The notes under the pieces are model-generated. The model did not search any database. It was not told where the DNA came from and saw nothing but the letters and a program-made list of their open reading frames with translations. Shown one piece after another: positions 53,254-63,245 of a stretch of 64,000 nucleotides of DNA. The stretch is from Psychroflexus sp. MES1-P1E. GTDB lineage: Bacteria > Bacteroidota > Bacteroidia > Flavobacteriales > Flavobacteriaceae. The translations under genes and the position numbers were made by a program. The DNA is taken from positions 1-64,000 of the forward strand of contig NZ_PJBS01000307.1 of the NCBI RefSeq assembly GCF_002836055.1. The letters are read 5' to 3'. How positions within the stretch are numbered: the first letter of the stretch is position 1; each line of letters starts with the position of its first letter.

Positions 53254-53709
53254 ATGAACAACCTCATAGGTACATACGAATGCAAAGTTGACACAAAAGG
53301 CCGACTTATGCTACCGTCTTCGCTGAAAAAGCAGATGCTCCCTACTCTCGAAGAGGGCTTTGTTTTGAAACGATCTGTGTTTCAGCCTTGTCTAGAGTTG
53401 TATCCAATGAGCCAATGGAATTTGCTCATGGACAAAATGAACGGATTAAATAGATTCATCAAAAAGAACAACGATTTTATAAGAAAATTTTCAGCGGGTG
53501 TGAGGGTAATAGAGGTGGATACCAATGGAAGAGTGTTGATTCCAAAAGACCTCATTGGCTTTGCTGGAATTGAGAAAGAGATCGTGGTTTCTTCTGCGAT
53601 AAATATCGTGGAAATTTGGAATAAGGATAAATATGAATCAGTCATAAGCGATTCTGAAGGATTTTCAGAATTAGCTGAAGATGTAATGGGAAATGATAAT
53701 GACCAATAG
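53254..53709 (+). CDS. mraZ: Transcriptional regulator MraZ
   Basis: 151 residues with two SpoVT-AbrB-type halves: YECKVDTKGRLMLPSSLKKQ (about 6-25) and EVDTNGRVLIPKDLIGFAGI (about 88-107). MraZ binds DNA as a multimer and regulates the division and cell-wall cluster it heads. The DxxGR motif is present in both halves. The 3' end overlaps rsmH. Confidence 0.95.
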   Translation: MNNLIGTYECKVDTKGRLMLPSSLKKQMLPTLEEGFVLKRSVFQPCLELYPMSQWNLLMDKMNGLNRFIKKNNDFIRKFSAGVRVIEVDTNGRVLIPKDLIGFAGIEKEIVVSSAINIVEIWNKDKYESVISDSEGFSELAEDVMGNDNDQ

Positions 53710-54604
53710 AGCGTACCACTTACCTGTTTTGCTTAAAGAAAGCGTTGATGGCATGTCTATAAAGCCCGAAGGGACTTATGTAGATGTGACCTTTGGAGGT
53801 GGTGGTCATTCAGCTGAGATTTTATCTCGACTTGGGGAAAAAGGGCGACTTTTTGCTTTTGATCAAGACCAAGATGCCCAAGAAAATAGTATAGATGATC
53901 CGAGGTTTACCTTAATTCCAGCTAATTTCAGATTTATAAAGCGCTTTTTAAGGCTAGAAGGAGTGAATGAAGTTGACGGAATTTTAGGGGATTTTGGGGT
54001 CTCTTCACATCAATTTGATAAAGGTGAGCGCGGATTTTCCATTCGGTTTGAAGCTGAATTAGATATGAGAATGGATCAAAACACGGGCTTGGGCGCTTCA
54101 GAATTGCTAAACACTTATTCCCAAGAGCAATTAGCTCAACTTATCTGGCAGTATGGCGAAATCAAAATGTCTCGGAAACTTGCTAAAGCCATCGTTGAGA
54201 GAAGAATAATTGAGCCTATTAAATCTACAAAGGATTTAAATGATTTATTAACGCCTTTTTTTCCACCGACTAAGGTGAACAAATTTTTAGCACAGGTTTA
54301 CCAAGCTATCCGTATTGAAGTGAATCAGGAAATGGAGGCTTTAAAAGAATTTTTACTTCAAACTTCAGAATTGATAACCAAAGGAGGGAAGTTAAGCCTT
54401 ATTTCGTATCACTCTTTAGAAGACCGGTTGGTAAAGCGATTTGTAAGGGATGGGAAGTTTTCTGGTGCCCCCGAAAAAGACTTTTATGGAAATATGCTGG
54501 TGCCTTTTAAAAAAGTGGGGAAAATGATAACTCCAGGCGCAGCAGAATTACAGAAAAACAAGAGGTCTAGAAGTGCAAAATTAAGAATTGGAGAAAAATT
54601 ATAA
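53699..54604 (+). CDS. rsmH: 16S rRNA (cytosine1402-N4)-methyltransferase
   Basis: 301 residues from ATG 53699 (MTNRAYHLPVLLKESV); ATG 53693 in the same frame is an alternative. SAM-binding motif VDVTFGGGGHSAEIL is at about 25-39; DGILGDFGVSSHQFD, KFLAQVYQAIRIEVNQE and SYHSLEDRLVKRF are the family blocks. It methylates C1402 in the ribosomal P site. It overlaps mraZ by 11 bp, and the ftsL-like gene begins 3 bp after it. Confidence 0.96.
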   Translation: MTNRAYHLPVLLKESVDGMSIKPEGTYVDVTFGGGGHSAEILSRLGEKGRLFAFDQDQDAQENSIDDPRFTLIPANFRFIKRFLRLEGVNEVDGILGDFGVSSHQFDKGERGFSIRFEAELDMRMDQNTGLGASELLNTYSQEQLAQLIWQYGEIKMSRKLAKAIVERRIIEPIKSTKDLNDLLTPFFPPTKVNKFLAQVYQAIRIEVNQEMEALKEFLLQTSELITKGGKLSLISYHSLEDRLVKRFVRDGKFSGAPEKDFYGNMLVPFKKVGKMITPGAAELQKNKRSRSAKLRIGEKL

Positions 54605-54606
54605 AG

Positions 54607-54915
54607 ATGAAAACGGGTTTAGCAGATATTCTAAAAGGGAAGTTTTTGGTAAGCGATGGTGCTTTTAACCATTGGGTTTTCATTGTGTTTTGTGCTCTGC
54701 TGGCTATCATTATGATTGCGAGTTCACACAGTGCAGAACGAAAAGTGTATCAAGTTGCAGAACTCAATCAGCAACTTAAAGAGTTAAGAAGCGAATTTGT
54801 AGACACACGTAAAACGGTGATGCAAAAGAAAATGGAATCCAACGTAGCTAAAAAAATGGAGAAGCGTTCCATAGGATTGTCCGATAAGCGTCCATATAAA
54901 ATCACCATAAAATGA
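54607..54915 (+). CDS. FtsL-like cell-division protein
   Basis: 102 residues with one transmembrane helix (about 23-42, WVFIVFCALLAIIMIASSHS) and then a short coiled coil (RKVYQVAELNQQLKELRSEF), the bitopic layout of FtsL. The position between rsmH and ftsI is that of ftsL in dcw clusters. Sequence identity to model FtsL is not expected to be high. It overlaps ftsI by 4 bp. Confidence 0.82.
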   Translation: MKTGLADILKGKFLVSDGAFNHWVFIVFCALLAIIMIASSHSAERKVYQVAELNQQLKELRSEFVDTRKTVMQKKMESNVAKKMEKRSIGLSDKRPYKITIK

Positions 54916-56876
54916 CAACAGATAGAAGCATTTTAAGGCGGTTTTACATTATTGCGGCTTTACTCGCCCTTGTGTTTATGGGGATGGGATACAAATTATT
55001 TGATATTCAAATCGTTGAAGGGCAGAAGTATAAGGATATCGCTCAGCAAACCGTGTTTAGAAATTTCAACATCGAACCCAACCGAGGGAATCTCTATGAT
55101 ACCAATATGAACTTGCTGGCTACATCGGTTCCTAAATACGATATTAGATTTGACGCTGTTACTGTTTCTGAAGCCAATTTCCAAAAGTATGCTTCAGCTT
55201 TAGCTTCAGAATTATCGAAAATGCTAAAAGGTTCTAAGGACGATTATCTTCGAAAATTTAAAAGAGCACGTGTTATAAAAAACAGATATGTCTTAATTGT
55301 CAGGCAACTCGATTATTCAGATTATATCAAGATAAGAGAATTTCCTTTATTTAACCTAGGCCCTTACAAGGGTGGATTTATCGCCGAGCAATCTACAGTT
55401 CGTGAAAATCCGTTAGGCAAAATTGGTGAACGAACCGTAGGTTTCGGAAACGTTGGTCTTGAAGGCGCTTTTGATGAATACTTAAAGGGGAAACAAGGTC
55501 ACCGCTTAAAACAGAAAATCGCTAAAGGACAATGGAAACCAATAAGTGATGTCAACGAGGTTGAGCCAGAAGACGGGTATGATGTTGTTTCTACGATAGA
55601 TGTAAATATTCAGGATGTTGCGCATCATGCCTTACTAGCACAGTTGGAAAAGTTTGAAGCTGATCATGGAAGTGTCGTGGTGATGGAGACCAAAACAGGA
55701 GAGATTAAGGCGATTTCAAATTTAGGTCGAATTAAAAACTCAACTAAGTATTACGAGAAACTCAATTATGCTGTATATGAGCCTCATGAGCCAGGTTCTA
55801 TTTTTAAGTTGATGAGTATGGCGGTAGCCTTAGAGGATAGAGTGATCGATACCAGTACTGTTTTTGATACTGAAAAAGGGGTAGTTCAGTTTTTTGATCG
55901 AAAAGTTTACGATTCAAAACGCGGTGGTTATGGAAAGATCTCAGCTGCAAAAGCTTTTGAGGTTTCTTCTAATACGGCTTTTGCTAAAATGATTTATGCT
56001 AATTATAAAGATAATCCAGAGCGATTTGTAAATCGCCTCTACAATATGGGCCTTAATGAAAAGATAGGTTTAAGAATTAAAGGTGAAGGTCAACCCACAA
56101 TTCCACATCCTGAAGATTCTAATTGGTATGGAACCACCTTGCCTTGGATGTCTTTTGGTTATGGGGTTTCTTTAACATCTTTGCAAATCCTCACGTTTTA
56201 TAACGCTATCGCCAATGATGGTGTAAAGATAAAACCAAAATTTATAAAAGAAGTCAGAGATAAAAACACACTAGTTGAATCCTATGTAGAGCCTATTTTA
56301 GAAGAGAGTATTTGCTCTAAGGAAACTGCAAAAAAACTTCAAGCCATGATGAAAAAAGTTGTGGAAAAGGGAACGGGAAGCACTATTTACAACCCCAACT
56401 TTTCTATGGCAGGAAAGACAGGAACCTGTCAAACAGAATATTGGATTGAGTCTGGGCGTTATGTTTCATCCTTTGTGGGTTATTTTCCTGCAGATGCTCC
56501 TACCTATTCTTGTGTAGTGGTTATTCATAAACCAAATCCTAAACTCGGCTATTATGGAAGCACTGTAGCTGCCCCTGTTTTTGAAAAGATTGCTCAAAAG
56601 ATTTTTATTGATACTCCTCTTAAAGATGAGATGCTTAGGGAAGCTATCCCTTCCAATTATGCCTCTTCTACTTATGAAAAATACTTTGAAACCTCTCGAA
56701 AATATAAAACTATAATGCCAGATTTAACTGGTTACCCAGCTATGGATGCGGTTTCTATTTTGGAGAATTTAGGGTTGCAAGTCAATTTAATAGGACAAGG
56801 AAAAGTTATAAAGCAATCGATAAAAAAAGGAACTAAAATTTCTAATAACCAACGTATAAATCTGATTTCAAGTTGA
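54912..56876 (+). CDS. ftsI: Septal penicillin-binding transpeptidase (FtsI/PBP3 type) with PASTA domain
   Basis: 654 residues. The membrane anchor is at about 10-30 (FYIIAALLALVFMGMGYKLF). The dimerisation domain follows (about 50-230), then the transpeptidase: active Ser in PGSIFKLMSM (SxxK, about 300), SSN in FEVSSNTAF and KTG in MAGKTGTCQ. One PASTA-like unit closes the protein (PDLTGYPAMDAVSILENLGL). It cross-links septal peptidoglycan with FtsW. It overlaps murE by 4 bp. Confidence 0.95.
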   Translation: MTTDRSILRRFYIIAALLALVFMGMGYKLFDIQIVEGQKYKDIAQQTVFRNFNIEPNRGNLYDTNMNLLATSVPKYDIRFDAVTVSEANFQKYASALASELSKMLKGSKDDYLRKFKRARVIKNRYVLIVRQLDYSDYIKIREFPLFNLGPYKGGFIAEQSTVRENPLGKIGERTVGFGNVGLEGAFDEYLKGKQGHRLKQKIAKGQWKPISDVNEVEPEDGYDVVSTIDVNIQDVAHHALLAQLEKFEADHGSVVVMETKTGEIKAISNLGRIKNSTKYYEKLNYAVYEPHEPGSIFKLMSMAVALEDRVIDTSTVFDTEKGVVQFFDRKVYDSKRGGYGKISAAKAFEVSSNTAFAKMIYANYKDNPERFVNRLYNMGLNEKIGLRIKGEGQPTIPHPEDSNWYGTTLPWMSFGYGVSLTSLQILTFYNAIANDGVKIKPKFIKEVRDKNTLVESYVEPILEESICSKETAKKLQAMMKKVVEKGTGSTIYNPNFSMAGKTGTCQTEYWIESGRYVSSFVGYFPADAPTYSCVVVIHKPNPKLGYYGSTVAAPVFEKIAQKIFIDTPLKDEMLREAIPSNYASSTYEKYFETSRKYKTIMPDLTGYPAMDAVSILENLGLQVNLIGQGKVIKQSIKKGTKISNNQRINLISS

Positions 56877-58336
56877 GAGTTTTAAAAGACATATTATATA
56901 AGGTGGCGATAGAATCTGTAACGGGGTCTACAGCTGTAGGTGTCAAAAAAATCCATTTTGATAGCCGATTAATTTCAGTTCAAGATGTATTTGTAGCTAT
57001 AAAAGGTGAAACTGCAGATGGTCATGCTTTTATAGAAGCGGCAGTCGCTAGAGGTGCTAATGTAGTTGTTTGTGAAGAATTACCTTCTGAAGTTATTCCA
57101 GAGGTGTCTTATATACAAGTAAAAGATTGCCGAGAGGCGTTGGCCGTAATGGCCTCCAATTATTATGATAATCCTTCTGCTAATTTGAAGCTTATTGGGG
57201 TGACTGGAACAAATGGTAAAACGACTGTGTGTTCTTTGTTATATCAGATGTTTAAGGTTTTAGGCTATAAAGTAGGATTGATTTCAACGGTAGTTATCAA
57301 AGTAGATGACAAAGATTATTCAACAAAGCTTACAACTCCAGACTCCTTAACTATCAATTCTTATTTAAAAGAAATGAACGAAGTTGGGGTAGAATTTTGC
57401 TTTATGGAAGTGAGTTCTCATGGGATTGCTCAACACAGGACTTTAGGCCTCAATTTTGAAGGAGGGGTTTTTACTAACTTATCTCAAGATCACTTAGATT
57501 ATCACAAGACGTTTGCAAAATACAGAGATGTTAAGAAGAGATTTTTTGATCAGTTGTCTAAAAAAGGATTTGCTTTGACCAATGTAGATGATAAAAATGG
57601 AAATTACATGCTCCAAAATACAAAAGCAAAAACCTTTGGTTATGGAGTTAAAAACCTAACAGATTACAAAGTAAAGATTTTAGAAAAAAGCTTTTCTGGG
57701 TTAAAGTTGAATATCAACGGCACAGAAGTTTGGTCAAGGTTTATTGGAGATTTTAATGCTTATAATTTGTTGGCTGTTTATGCAGTCGCAGACTTACTTG
57801 AAGTTAAAGATATCGAGAATCTTCAGAACTTAAGTCAGTTGAAACCCGTGGAGGGGAGATACCAACATCATTTGTCTTCATCGGGTATACATGTGATTGT
57901 GGATTACGCTCACACGCCCGATGCTTTGCAAAATGTACTTCAGACTACCAATGATATACGATCAAGAAGTGAAGAGCTAATTACTGTAATGGGTTGTGGT
58001 GGAGATCGCGATACCTCTAAGCGTCCTCTTATGGGCAAAATTGCAGGGAATTTGAGTACAAAAGTGATTTTGACTAGCGACAATCCACGTACAGAAGATC
58101 CAGACTCTATCATAAAAGATATTGAGAAAGGAGTAGAGCCTCAAGATGTTTCCAAGACGTTGAGTATAACCTCTAGACAACAGGCCATAAAGACAGCTTG
58201 TATTCTGGCACAACAAAGGGACATTATTTTAATCGCAGGAAAAGGTCATGAAACCTATCAAGAAATTAATGGGGTACGATCAGATTTTGATGATTTAAAA
58301 ATTGTAAAAGAGCTATTAGATCAACTTAACAAATAA
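56873..58336 (+). CDS. murE: UDP-MurNAc-tripeptide ligase MurE (meso-diaminopimelate type)
   Basis: 487 residues starting with TTG that overlaps the ftsI stop (TTGA). ATP site GVTGTNGKTTVCSLLYQMF at about 109; FMEVSSHGIAQHRT is the carbamylated-Lys region; the DNPR motif in LTSDNPRTEDPDS marks meso-diaminopimelate as the added amino acid, giving a Gram-negative type stem. It is followed by mraY after 3 bp. Confidence 0.96.
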   Translation: MRVLKDILYKVAIESVTGSTAVGVKKIHFDSRLISVQDVFVAIKGETADGHAFIEAAVARGANVVVCEELPSEVIPEVSYIQVKDCREALAVMASNYYDNPSANLKLIGVTGTNGKTTVCSLLYQMFKVLGYKVGLISTVVIKVDDKDYSTKLTTPDSLTINSYLKEMNEVGVEFCFMEVSSHGIAQHRTLGLNFEGGVFTNLSQDHLDYHKTFAKYRDVKKRFFDQLSKKGFALTNVDDKNGNYMLQNTKAKTFGYGVKNLTDYKVKILEKSFSGLKLNINGTEVWSRFIGDFNAYNLLAVYAVADLLEVKDIENLQNLSQLKPVEGRYQHHLSSSGIHVIVDYAHTPDALQNVLQTTNDIRSRSEELITVMGCGGDRDTSKRPLMGKIAGNLSTKVILTSDNPRTEDPDSIIKDIEKGVEPQDVSKTLSITSRQQAIKTACILAQQRDIILIAGKGHETYQEINGVRSDFDDLKIVKELLDQLNK

Positions 58337-58339
58337 GAT

Positions 58340-59560
58340 ATGCTTTATTATTTATTTGAATTCTTAGAAAACAATTATGATTTGCCTGGCGCCCGCTTGT
58401 TTCAATATATCTCCTTTAGAGCTGCATTTGCGATCATTCTGTCACTTTTAATTTCTATGATTTTCGGTAAGCGTATCATCCTTTTTCTCCAGAGAAAGCA
58501 AATAGGAGAGAGCGTTAGAGAGCTTGGCCTGAAGGGTCAAAAGGAAAAGGCTGGTACACCTACAATGGGTGGACTTATCATAATTATGTCTACTCTTATT
58601 CCCGTATTATTATTGGCTCAGTTGAATAATATTTATGTCATCCTACTTATTGTTACCACCGTCTGGATGGGAGTTATTGGGTTTTTGGATGATTATATTA
58701 AAATCTCTAAAAAAAATAAAGAAGGTTTAGAAGGGAAATTTAAAATTGTTGGGCAGATCGGTTTAGGGATATTCGTTGGGGCAGTGATGTATTTTCATCC
58801 TGATGTTACAGTTCGATCAGATAATAAAGTAACGACGACAAATAATGTTCAAATGATTTCTGAGACTTCGCCAGAAGAGAAATCTACAACAACGACTATT
58901 CCTTTTTTCAAGAATAACGAGTTGGACTATACTAGAGCAATCTCTTGGATAAGTGAAGGCGCCAAAAGCTATGCATGGCTTATTTTCATTCCTGTTGTCA
59001 TTTTTATTGTGACTGCTGTTTCCAACGGTGCTAATTTGACGGATGGAATTGATGGACTTGCAGCAGGGACTTCTGCGATCATAGTCCTTACCCTAGGTAT
59101 TTTTGCTTGGGTCTCTGGAAATGTTTTTTTCTCTGATTATTTGAATGTCATGAACATTCCTAGATCAGGAGAGATGACTGTTTTTATTGCCGCTTTTGCT
59201 GGAGCTTTAGTAGGTTTTCTATGGTACAATACTTATCCCGCTCAAGTATTTATGGGTGACACAGGGAGTTTAACCATTGGAGGGATTATAGCTGTAATAG
59301 CTATTGCAACCCGTAAAGAATTACTCATTCCCATCCTGTGTGGAATTTTCTTTATTGAAAATTTATCTGTCATTCTCCAAGTGGGTTGGTTCAAATACAC
59401 AAAGAAAAGAACTGGACAAGGCCGACGCATATTTTTAATGTCACCATTGCACCATCATTACCAAAAGCTAGGATTCCACGAGTCAAAAATTGCTGTTAGA
59501 TTTTGGATTATTGGGATTTTACTTGCTGTAATGACTATTGTAACCCTAAAAATTCGATAA
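58340..59560 (+). CDS. mraY: Phospho-MurNAc-pentapeptide transferase MraY
   Basis: 406 residues, about ten helices; makes lipid I on undecaprenyl phosphate. Motifs: [45 protein letters not shown], and the C-terminal [17 protein letters not shown] with the triple His. A hydrophilic insertion of about 50 residues (about 155-200, rich in Thr and Ser) makes it longer than the E. coli enzyme (360). murD starts on the next base. Confidence 0.97.
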   Translation: MLYYLFEFLENNYDLPGARLFQYISFRAAFAIILSLLISMIFGKRIILFLQRKQIGESVRELGLKGQKEKAGTPTMGGLIIIMSTLIPVLLLAQLNNIYVILLIVTTVWMGVIGFLDDYIKISKKNKEGLEGKFKIVGQIGLGIFVGAVMYFHPDVTVRSDNKVTTTNNVQMISETSPEEKSTTTTIPFFKNNELDYTRAISWISEGAKSYAWLIFIPVVIFIVTAVSNGANLTDGIDGLAAGTSAIIVLTLGIFAWVSGNVFFSDYLNVMNIPRSGEMTVFIAAFAGALVGFLWYNTYPAQVFMGDTGSLTIGGIIAVIAIATRKELLIPILCGIFFIENLSVILQVGWFKYTKKRTGQGRRIFLMSPLHHHYQKLGFHESKIAVRFWIIGILLAVMTIVTLKIR

Positions 59561-60904
59561 ATGGATAAGCTGATTGTTATAGGGGGAGGAGAAAGTGGAG
59601 TAGGCGCAGCCATTCTGGGAAAAGATAAATCCTATGATGTGTTTTTGTCTGATTTTTCAAAGCTAAAGCCAAAATTTAGAGCCAAACTCCAAAAAGAGGA
59701 CATCGACTTTGAAGAAGGGGGGCATACTGTTTCTAGATTACAAGAGGCAGATCTTATTGTAAAAAGCCCCGGTATTTCAGATGATCTTGAGGTGATCAAA
59801 AATCTTCGTGAAAGCGGAATAAAGATAGTCTCAGAAATTGAATTTGCATCTTGGTTTACAGGGGCTAATATTATTGGGATTACAGGCTCCAATGGGAAAA
59901 CCACAGTGACCAATATGGTGTATCATATATTAAAGAATGCAGGTTTATCTGTGTCCATGGCTGGGAATGTAGGGTTTAGTTTTGCTGAACAGGTAGCTAG
60001 GCAAAGTTTTCATAATTATGTTTTAGAGTTGAGTAGTTTTCAGTTGGACGGTGTAGAAGATTTTAGACCTCACATTGCTATTTTAACCAGTATTACACCA
60101 GATCATTTAGATCGTTATCATGACAATTTCCAAGAATATATTCAGGCAAAATTCAAAATCACAAAAAATCAAACTAAAGATGATTTCCTTATTTACAATA
60201 AAGATGATAAGGTGATTGTGAATTGGCTAGAAAAAAATACAGTAAAAGCGCAGTTAATCCCTTTTACCAAGACTAGGATAATTGCTGACCTCTCGGCTTT
60301 TATAGAGGATAATAAAATAAATATAAAACTTAACCGTAACTTATTTACTATGTCTGTTAATGATTTATCTGTAAAAGGGGACCACAATACTAGAAATGCA
60401 ATGGCGGCATCAACGGCAGCAAGATTATTAAAAATAAGAAAGCAGACTATCCGAGAAAGTATGGAAAGCTTTCAGGGTGTCGAACACAGGTTGGAGCAAT
60501 TAGGAAAAATAAATAAGGTAGCCTTTATTAATGATTCTAAAGCGACCAATATTAATGCTACTTTTTATGCTTTGGATAGTATGACAGCACCTACAGTTTG
60601 GATTGTTGGAGGAGTAGATAAGGGTAATGTCTATGAAGAATTACTACCTCTAGTCAATGAAAAAGTAAAAGCTATTGTATGCTTAGGAATAGACAATCAG
60701 AAAATATACAATTCCTTTAGCAATTGTGTAGATACAATCATAGAATCTTCAAACATGTCTGATGCTGTTGCAAAAGCTTATGAATTGACAGAGGATAATG
60801 ATGCAGTGCTTTTATCTCCTGCCTGTGCTAGTTTTGATCTATTTGAAAATTACGAAGACAGAGGAAGACAGTTTAAAGAAGCGATTCAATACCTAAAAAA
60901 ATAA
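59561..60904 (+). CDS. murD: UDP-MurNAc-L-alanine:D-glutamate ligase
   Basis: 447 residues. The N-terminal Rossmann domain (VIGGGESGVGAAILG) binds UDP-MurNAc-Ala; the ATP loop is GITGSNGKTTVTNM at about 105-118; HRLEQLGKINKVAFINDSKA and LLSPACASFDLFENYEDRG are conserved ligase blocks. It adds D-glutamate, the step before murE. Confidence 0.97.
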   Translation: MDKLIVIGGGESGVGAAILGKDKSYDVFLSDFSKLKPKFRAKLQKEDIDFEEGGHTVSRLQEADLIVKSPGISDDLEVIKNLRESGIKIVSEIEFASWFTGANIIGITGSNGKTTVTNMVYHILKNAGLSVSMAGNVGFSFAEQVARQSFHNYVLELSSFQLDGVEDFRPHIAILTSITPDHLDRYHDNFQEYIQAKFKITKNQTKDDFLIYNKDDKVIVNWLEKNTVKAQLIPFTKTRIIADLSAFIEDNKINIKLNRNLFTMSVNDLSVKGDHNTRNAMAASTAARLLKIRKQTIRESMESFQGVEHRLEQLGKINKVAFINDSKATNINATFYALDSMTAPTVWIVGGVDKGNVYEELLPLVNEKVKAIVCLGIDNQKIYNSFSNCVDTIIESSNMSDAVAKAYELTEDNDAVLLSPACASFDLFENYEDRGRQFKEAIQYLKK

Positions 60905-60909
60905 ACAAA

Positions 60910-62151
60910 ATGTCTACAAGCCAAGGACTAACAGGTTTTTTGAAAAGTATTAAAGGCGATAGGATGTTATGGTCCGTGGCTGCGCTTTTAGCTATATTCT
61001 CCTTCATTCCTGTGTACAGTGCTTCTAGTAACTTAGCCTATCTCAACGGAGCGAGTGGAAGTACCTTTGCTTATTTGGTCAAACATTTTATCCATTTGGT
61101 ATTAGGATTTTCAATCCTGTATGCCACCCATAAAATACCTTATCACTATTTCAGAGGCTTGTCTATTATTCTTTTACCTATTGTTATTATATTATTAATT
61201 GTGACCCTTCTACAAGGAACAACGATGCAGGGAGCTAATGCAAGTCGTTGGATACAAGTCCCTATTGTTAACTTCTCCTTCCAGACTTCAACTTTAGCTT
61301 CAGTGGTTTTACTGATTTATGTCGCGAGGTATTTGTCAAAAATTAAAGATACCGAATACACCTTTAAAGAAACGATCCTCCCGCTGTGGGTTCCCGTATT
61401 TTTAGTGGTAGGACTTATTTTACCTGCAAATTTATCAACAGCCGCTATTATTTTTTTTATAGTTTTAATCCTCACTTTTGTAGGAGGTTATACCATGAAA
61501 TATACAGGGGCTATTGTTGGTATTGGGATGCTTAGTTTGGTTTTATTTGGACTTACCGCCAAAGCTTTTCCAGATTTATTTCCAAATAGAGTAGATACAT
61601 GGATAAGTCGAATTGAAACATTTACCCAAGACGAACAAACCAAAGAACAATATCAAGTCGAGAAGGCCAAAATAGCCATTGCGACTGGAGGGATTACTGG
61701 AAATGGTATTGGTAAAAGTGTGCAGCGTAATTTTTTACCACAATCCTCTTCAGATTTTATTTATGCCATTATAGTAGAAGAAATGGGAATGGTAGGTGGA
61801 ATAGGAGTCATCTTAGCTTACTTATTTATGCTATATAGAATAGCTATTATTGTTACAAAATCAGAAACAGCCTACGGCAGGTTATTGGTGATTGCTGCGG
61901 GTATTCCTATTATTTTTCAGGCTTTTGTAAACATAGCCGTAGCGGTTGAGTTTTTACCAGTTACAGGTCAAACCTTACCACTGGTGGGGAGTGGAGGAAC
62001 ATCCATTTGGATGACGTGCTTATCTCTAGGGATTGTCATTAGCGTAAGTGCTAATAACGAAGTTAGATCAATAGCTGAAGCCAAAGAGAAGGAGAGAGAA
62101 GATAATCAAGCGATAGAAAACCCGTTAGAAGTCTTAAGCGAAACGATATGA
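60910..62151 (+). CDS. ftsW: Peptidoglycan polymerase FtsW (SEDS family)
   Basis: 413 residues with about ten transmembrane helices. SEDS features include [20 protein letters not shown], a large extracytoplasmic loop with [40 protein letters not shown] and [19 protein letters not shown] near the C-terminus. It polymerises septal glycan from lipid II together with FtsI. It overlaps murG by 4 bp. Confidence 0.95.
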   Translation: MSTSQGLTGFLKSIKGDRMLWSVAALLAIFSFIPVYSASSNLAYLNGASGSTFAYLVKHFIHLVLGFSILYATHKIPYHYFRGLSIILLPIVIILLIVTLLQGTTMQGANASRWIQVPIVNFSFQTSTLASVVLLIYVARYLSKIKDTEYTFKETILPLWVPVFLVVGLILPANLSTAAIIFFIVLILTFVGGYTMKYTGAIVGIGMLSLVLFGLTAKAFPDLFPNRVDTWISRIETFTQDEQTKEQYQVEKAKIAIATGGITGNGIGKSVQRNFLPQSSSDFIYAIIVEEMGMVGGIGVILAYLFMLYRIAIIVTKSETAYGRLLVIAAGIPIIFQAFVNIAVAVEFLPVTGQTLPLVGSGGTSIWMTCLSLGIVISVSANNEVRSIAEAKEKEREDNQAIENPLEVLSETI

Positions 62152-63245
62152 GTGCGAAGCGATACATGATTTCAGGAGGAGGAACGGGTGGACATATCTA
62201 TCCGGCTATCGCTATTGCAGAAGAATTAAAATTTAGATTTTCAGATGCCGAGTTTTTATTTGTTGGAGCTAAAGGAAAAATGGAAATGGCTAAAGTTCCT
62301 GAAGCAGGTTTCAAAATTGAGGGACTTTGGATATCGGGGATTCAGCGGAAACTAAGTCTTGGTAACCTTTTGTTTCCTTTAAAGCTGATTAATTCCATGT
62401 TGAAATCTAGAGCTTTGATCAAAGCGTTTAAGCCTAATGTCGTGATAGGAACTGGAGGATTTGCTAGTGGACCACTACTAAAAACGGCTTCACTATTAAA
62501 AATTCCAACCCTTATTCAAGAGCAAAATGCGTATGCTGGAGTAACCAATAAATGGTTAGCTGGCCAAGCTGATTCTATTTGTGTGGCTTACGAAAGGATG
62601 GATCGTTTTTTCCCAAAACAAAAACTTATTTTTTCAGGAAATCCAGTTCGAAAGGATTTGCTGGATATCACAAACAAGAGGGACTTGGGACTACAGCACT
62701 TTCAACTTGATCCCTCAAAAAAAACACTTCTAGTGATAGGAGGGAGTTTAGGTTCTCAAAGAATCAATGAGTTTATATCGAGTCGGTTGGAGTTATTTAA
62801 AGCGGAAGATCTTCAAGTGATCTGGCAATGTGGTAAGATCTATTTTGATCGCTACACCTCTCTAAATTCCAACACTGTAAAGGTTGAAAAATTTATCTCT
62901 AAAATGGACTTGGCCTACGCTTCTGCAGATGTCATTATTTCAAGAGCTGGTGCAGGTGCCGTGAGTGAATTGAGTTTAGCAGGAAAGCCTGTGATCTTTA
63001 TTCCTTCGCCAAATGTAGCTGAAGACCATCAAACTAAAAATGCGAAATCTATAGAAGATAAAGAGGCGGCGATAATGCTAAAAGAAAGTGATTTGGAAAA
63101 GCATTTTGAATCTGTATTTAAAGATTTAATCTCTAGTGAACAGCTTCAAGTTAAGCTATCTCAAAATATTTTGAAATTAGCAAAACCCAATGCGACAAAG
63201 ACCATTGTAGACCAAATTGAACGCATAGAAAATAAAAGTAAATGA
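62148..63245 (+). CDS. murG: UDP-GlcNAc:lipid I transferase MurG
   Basis: 365 residues, GT-B fold. N-terminal [18 protein letters not shown] at about 9-26, second [12 protein letters not shown]-GlcNAc site [15 protein letters not shown] and [20 protein letters not shown]. It makes lipid II at the inner face of the membrane. The stop overlaps murC (ATGA). Confidence 0.97.
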   Translation: MSAKRYMISGGGTGGHIYPAIAIAEELKFRFSDAEFLFVGAKGKMEMAKVPEAGFKIEGLWISGIQRKLSLGNLLFPLKLINSMLKSRALIKAFKPNVVIGTGGFASGPLLKTASLLKIPTLIQEQNAYAGVTNKWLAGQADSICVAYERMDRFFPKQKLIFSGNPVRKDLLDITNKRDLGLQHFQLDPSKKTLLVIGGSLGSQRINEFISSRLELFKAEDLQVIWQCGKIYFDRYTSLNSNTVKVEKFISKMDLAYASADVIISRAGAGAVSELSLAGKPVIFIPSPNVAEDHQTKNAKSIEDKEAAIMLKESDLEKHFESVFKDLISSEQLQVKLSQNILKLAKPNATKTIVDQIERIENKSK

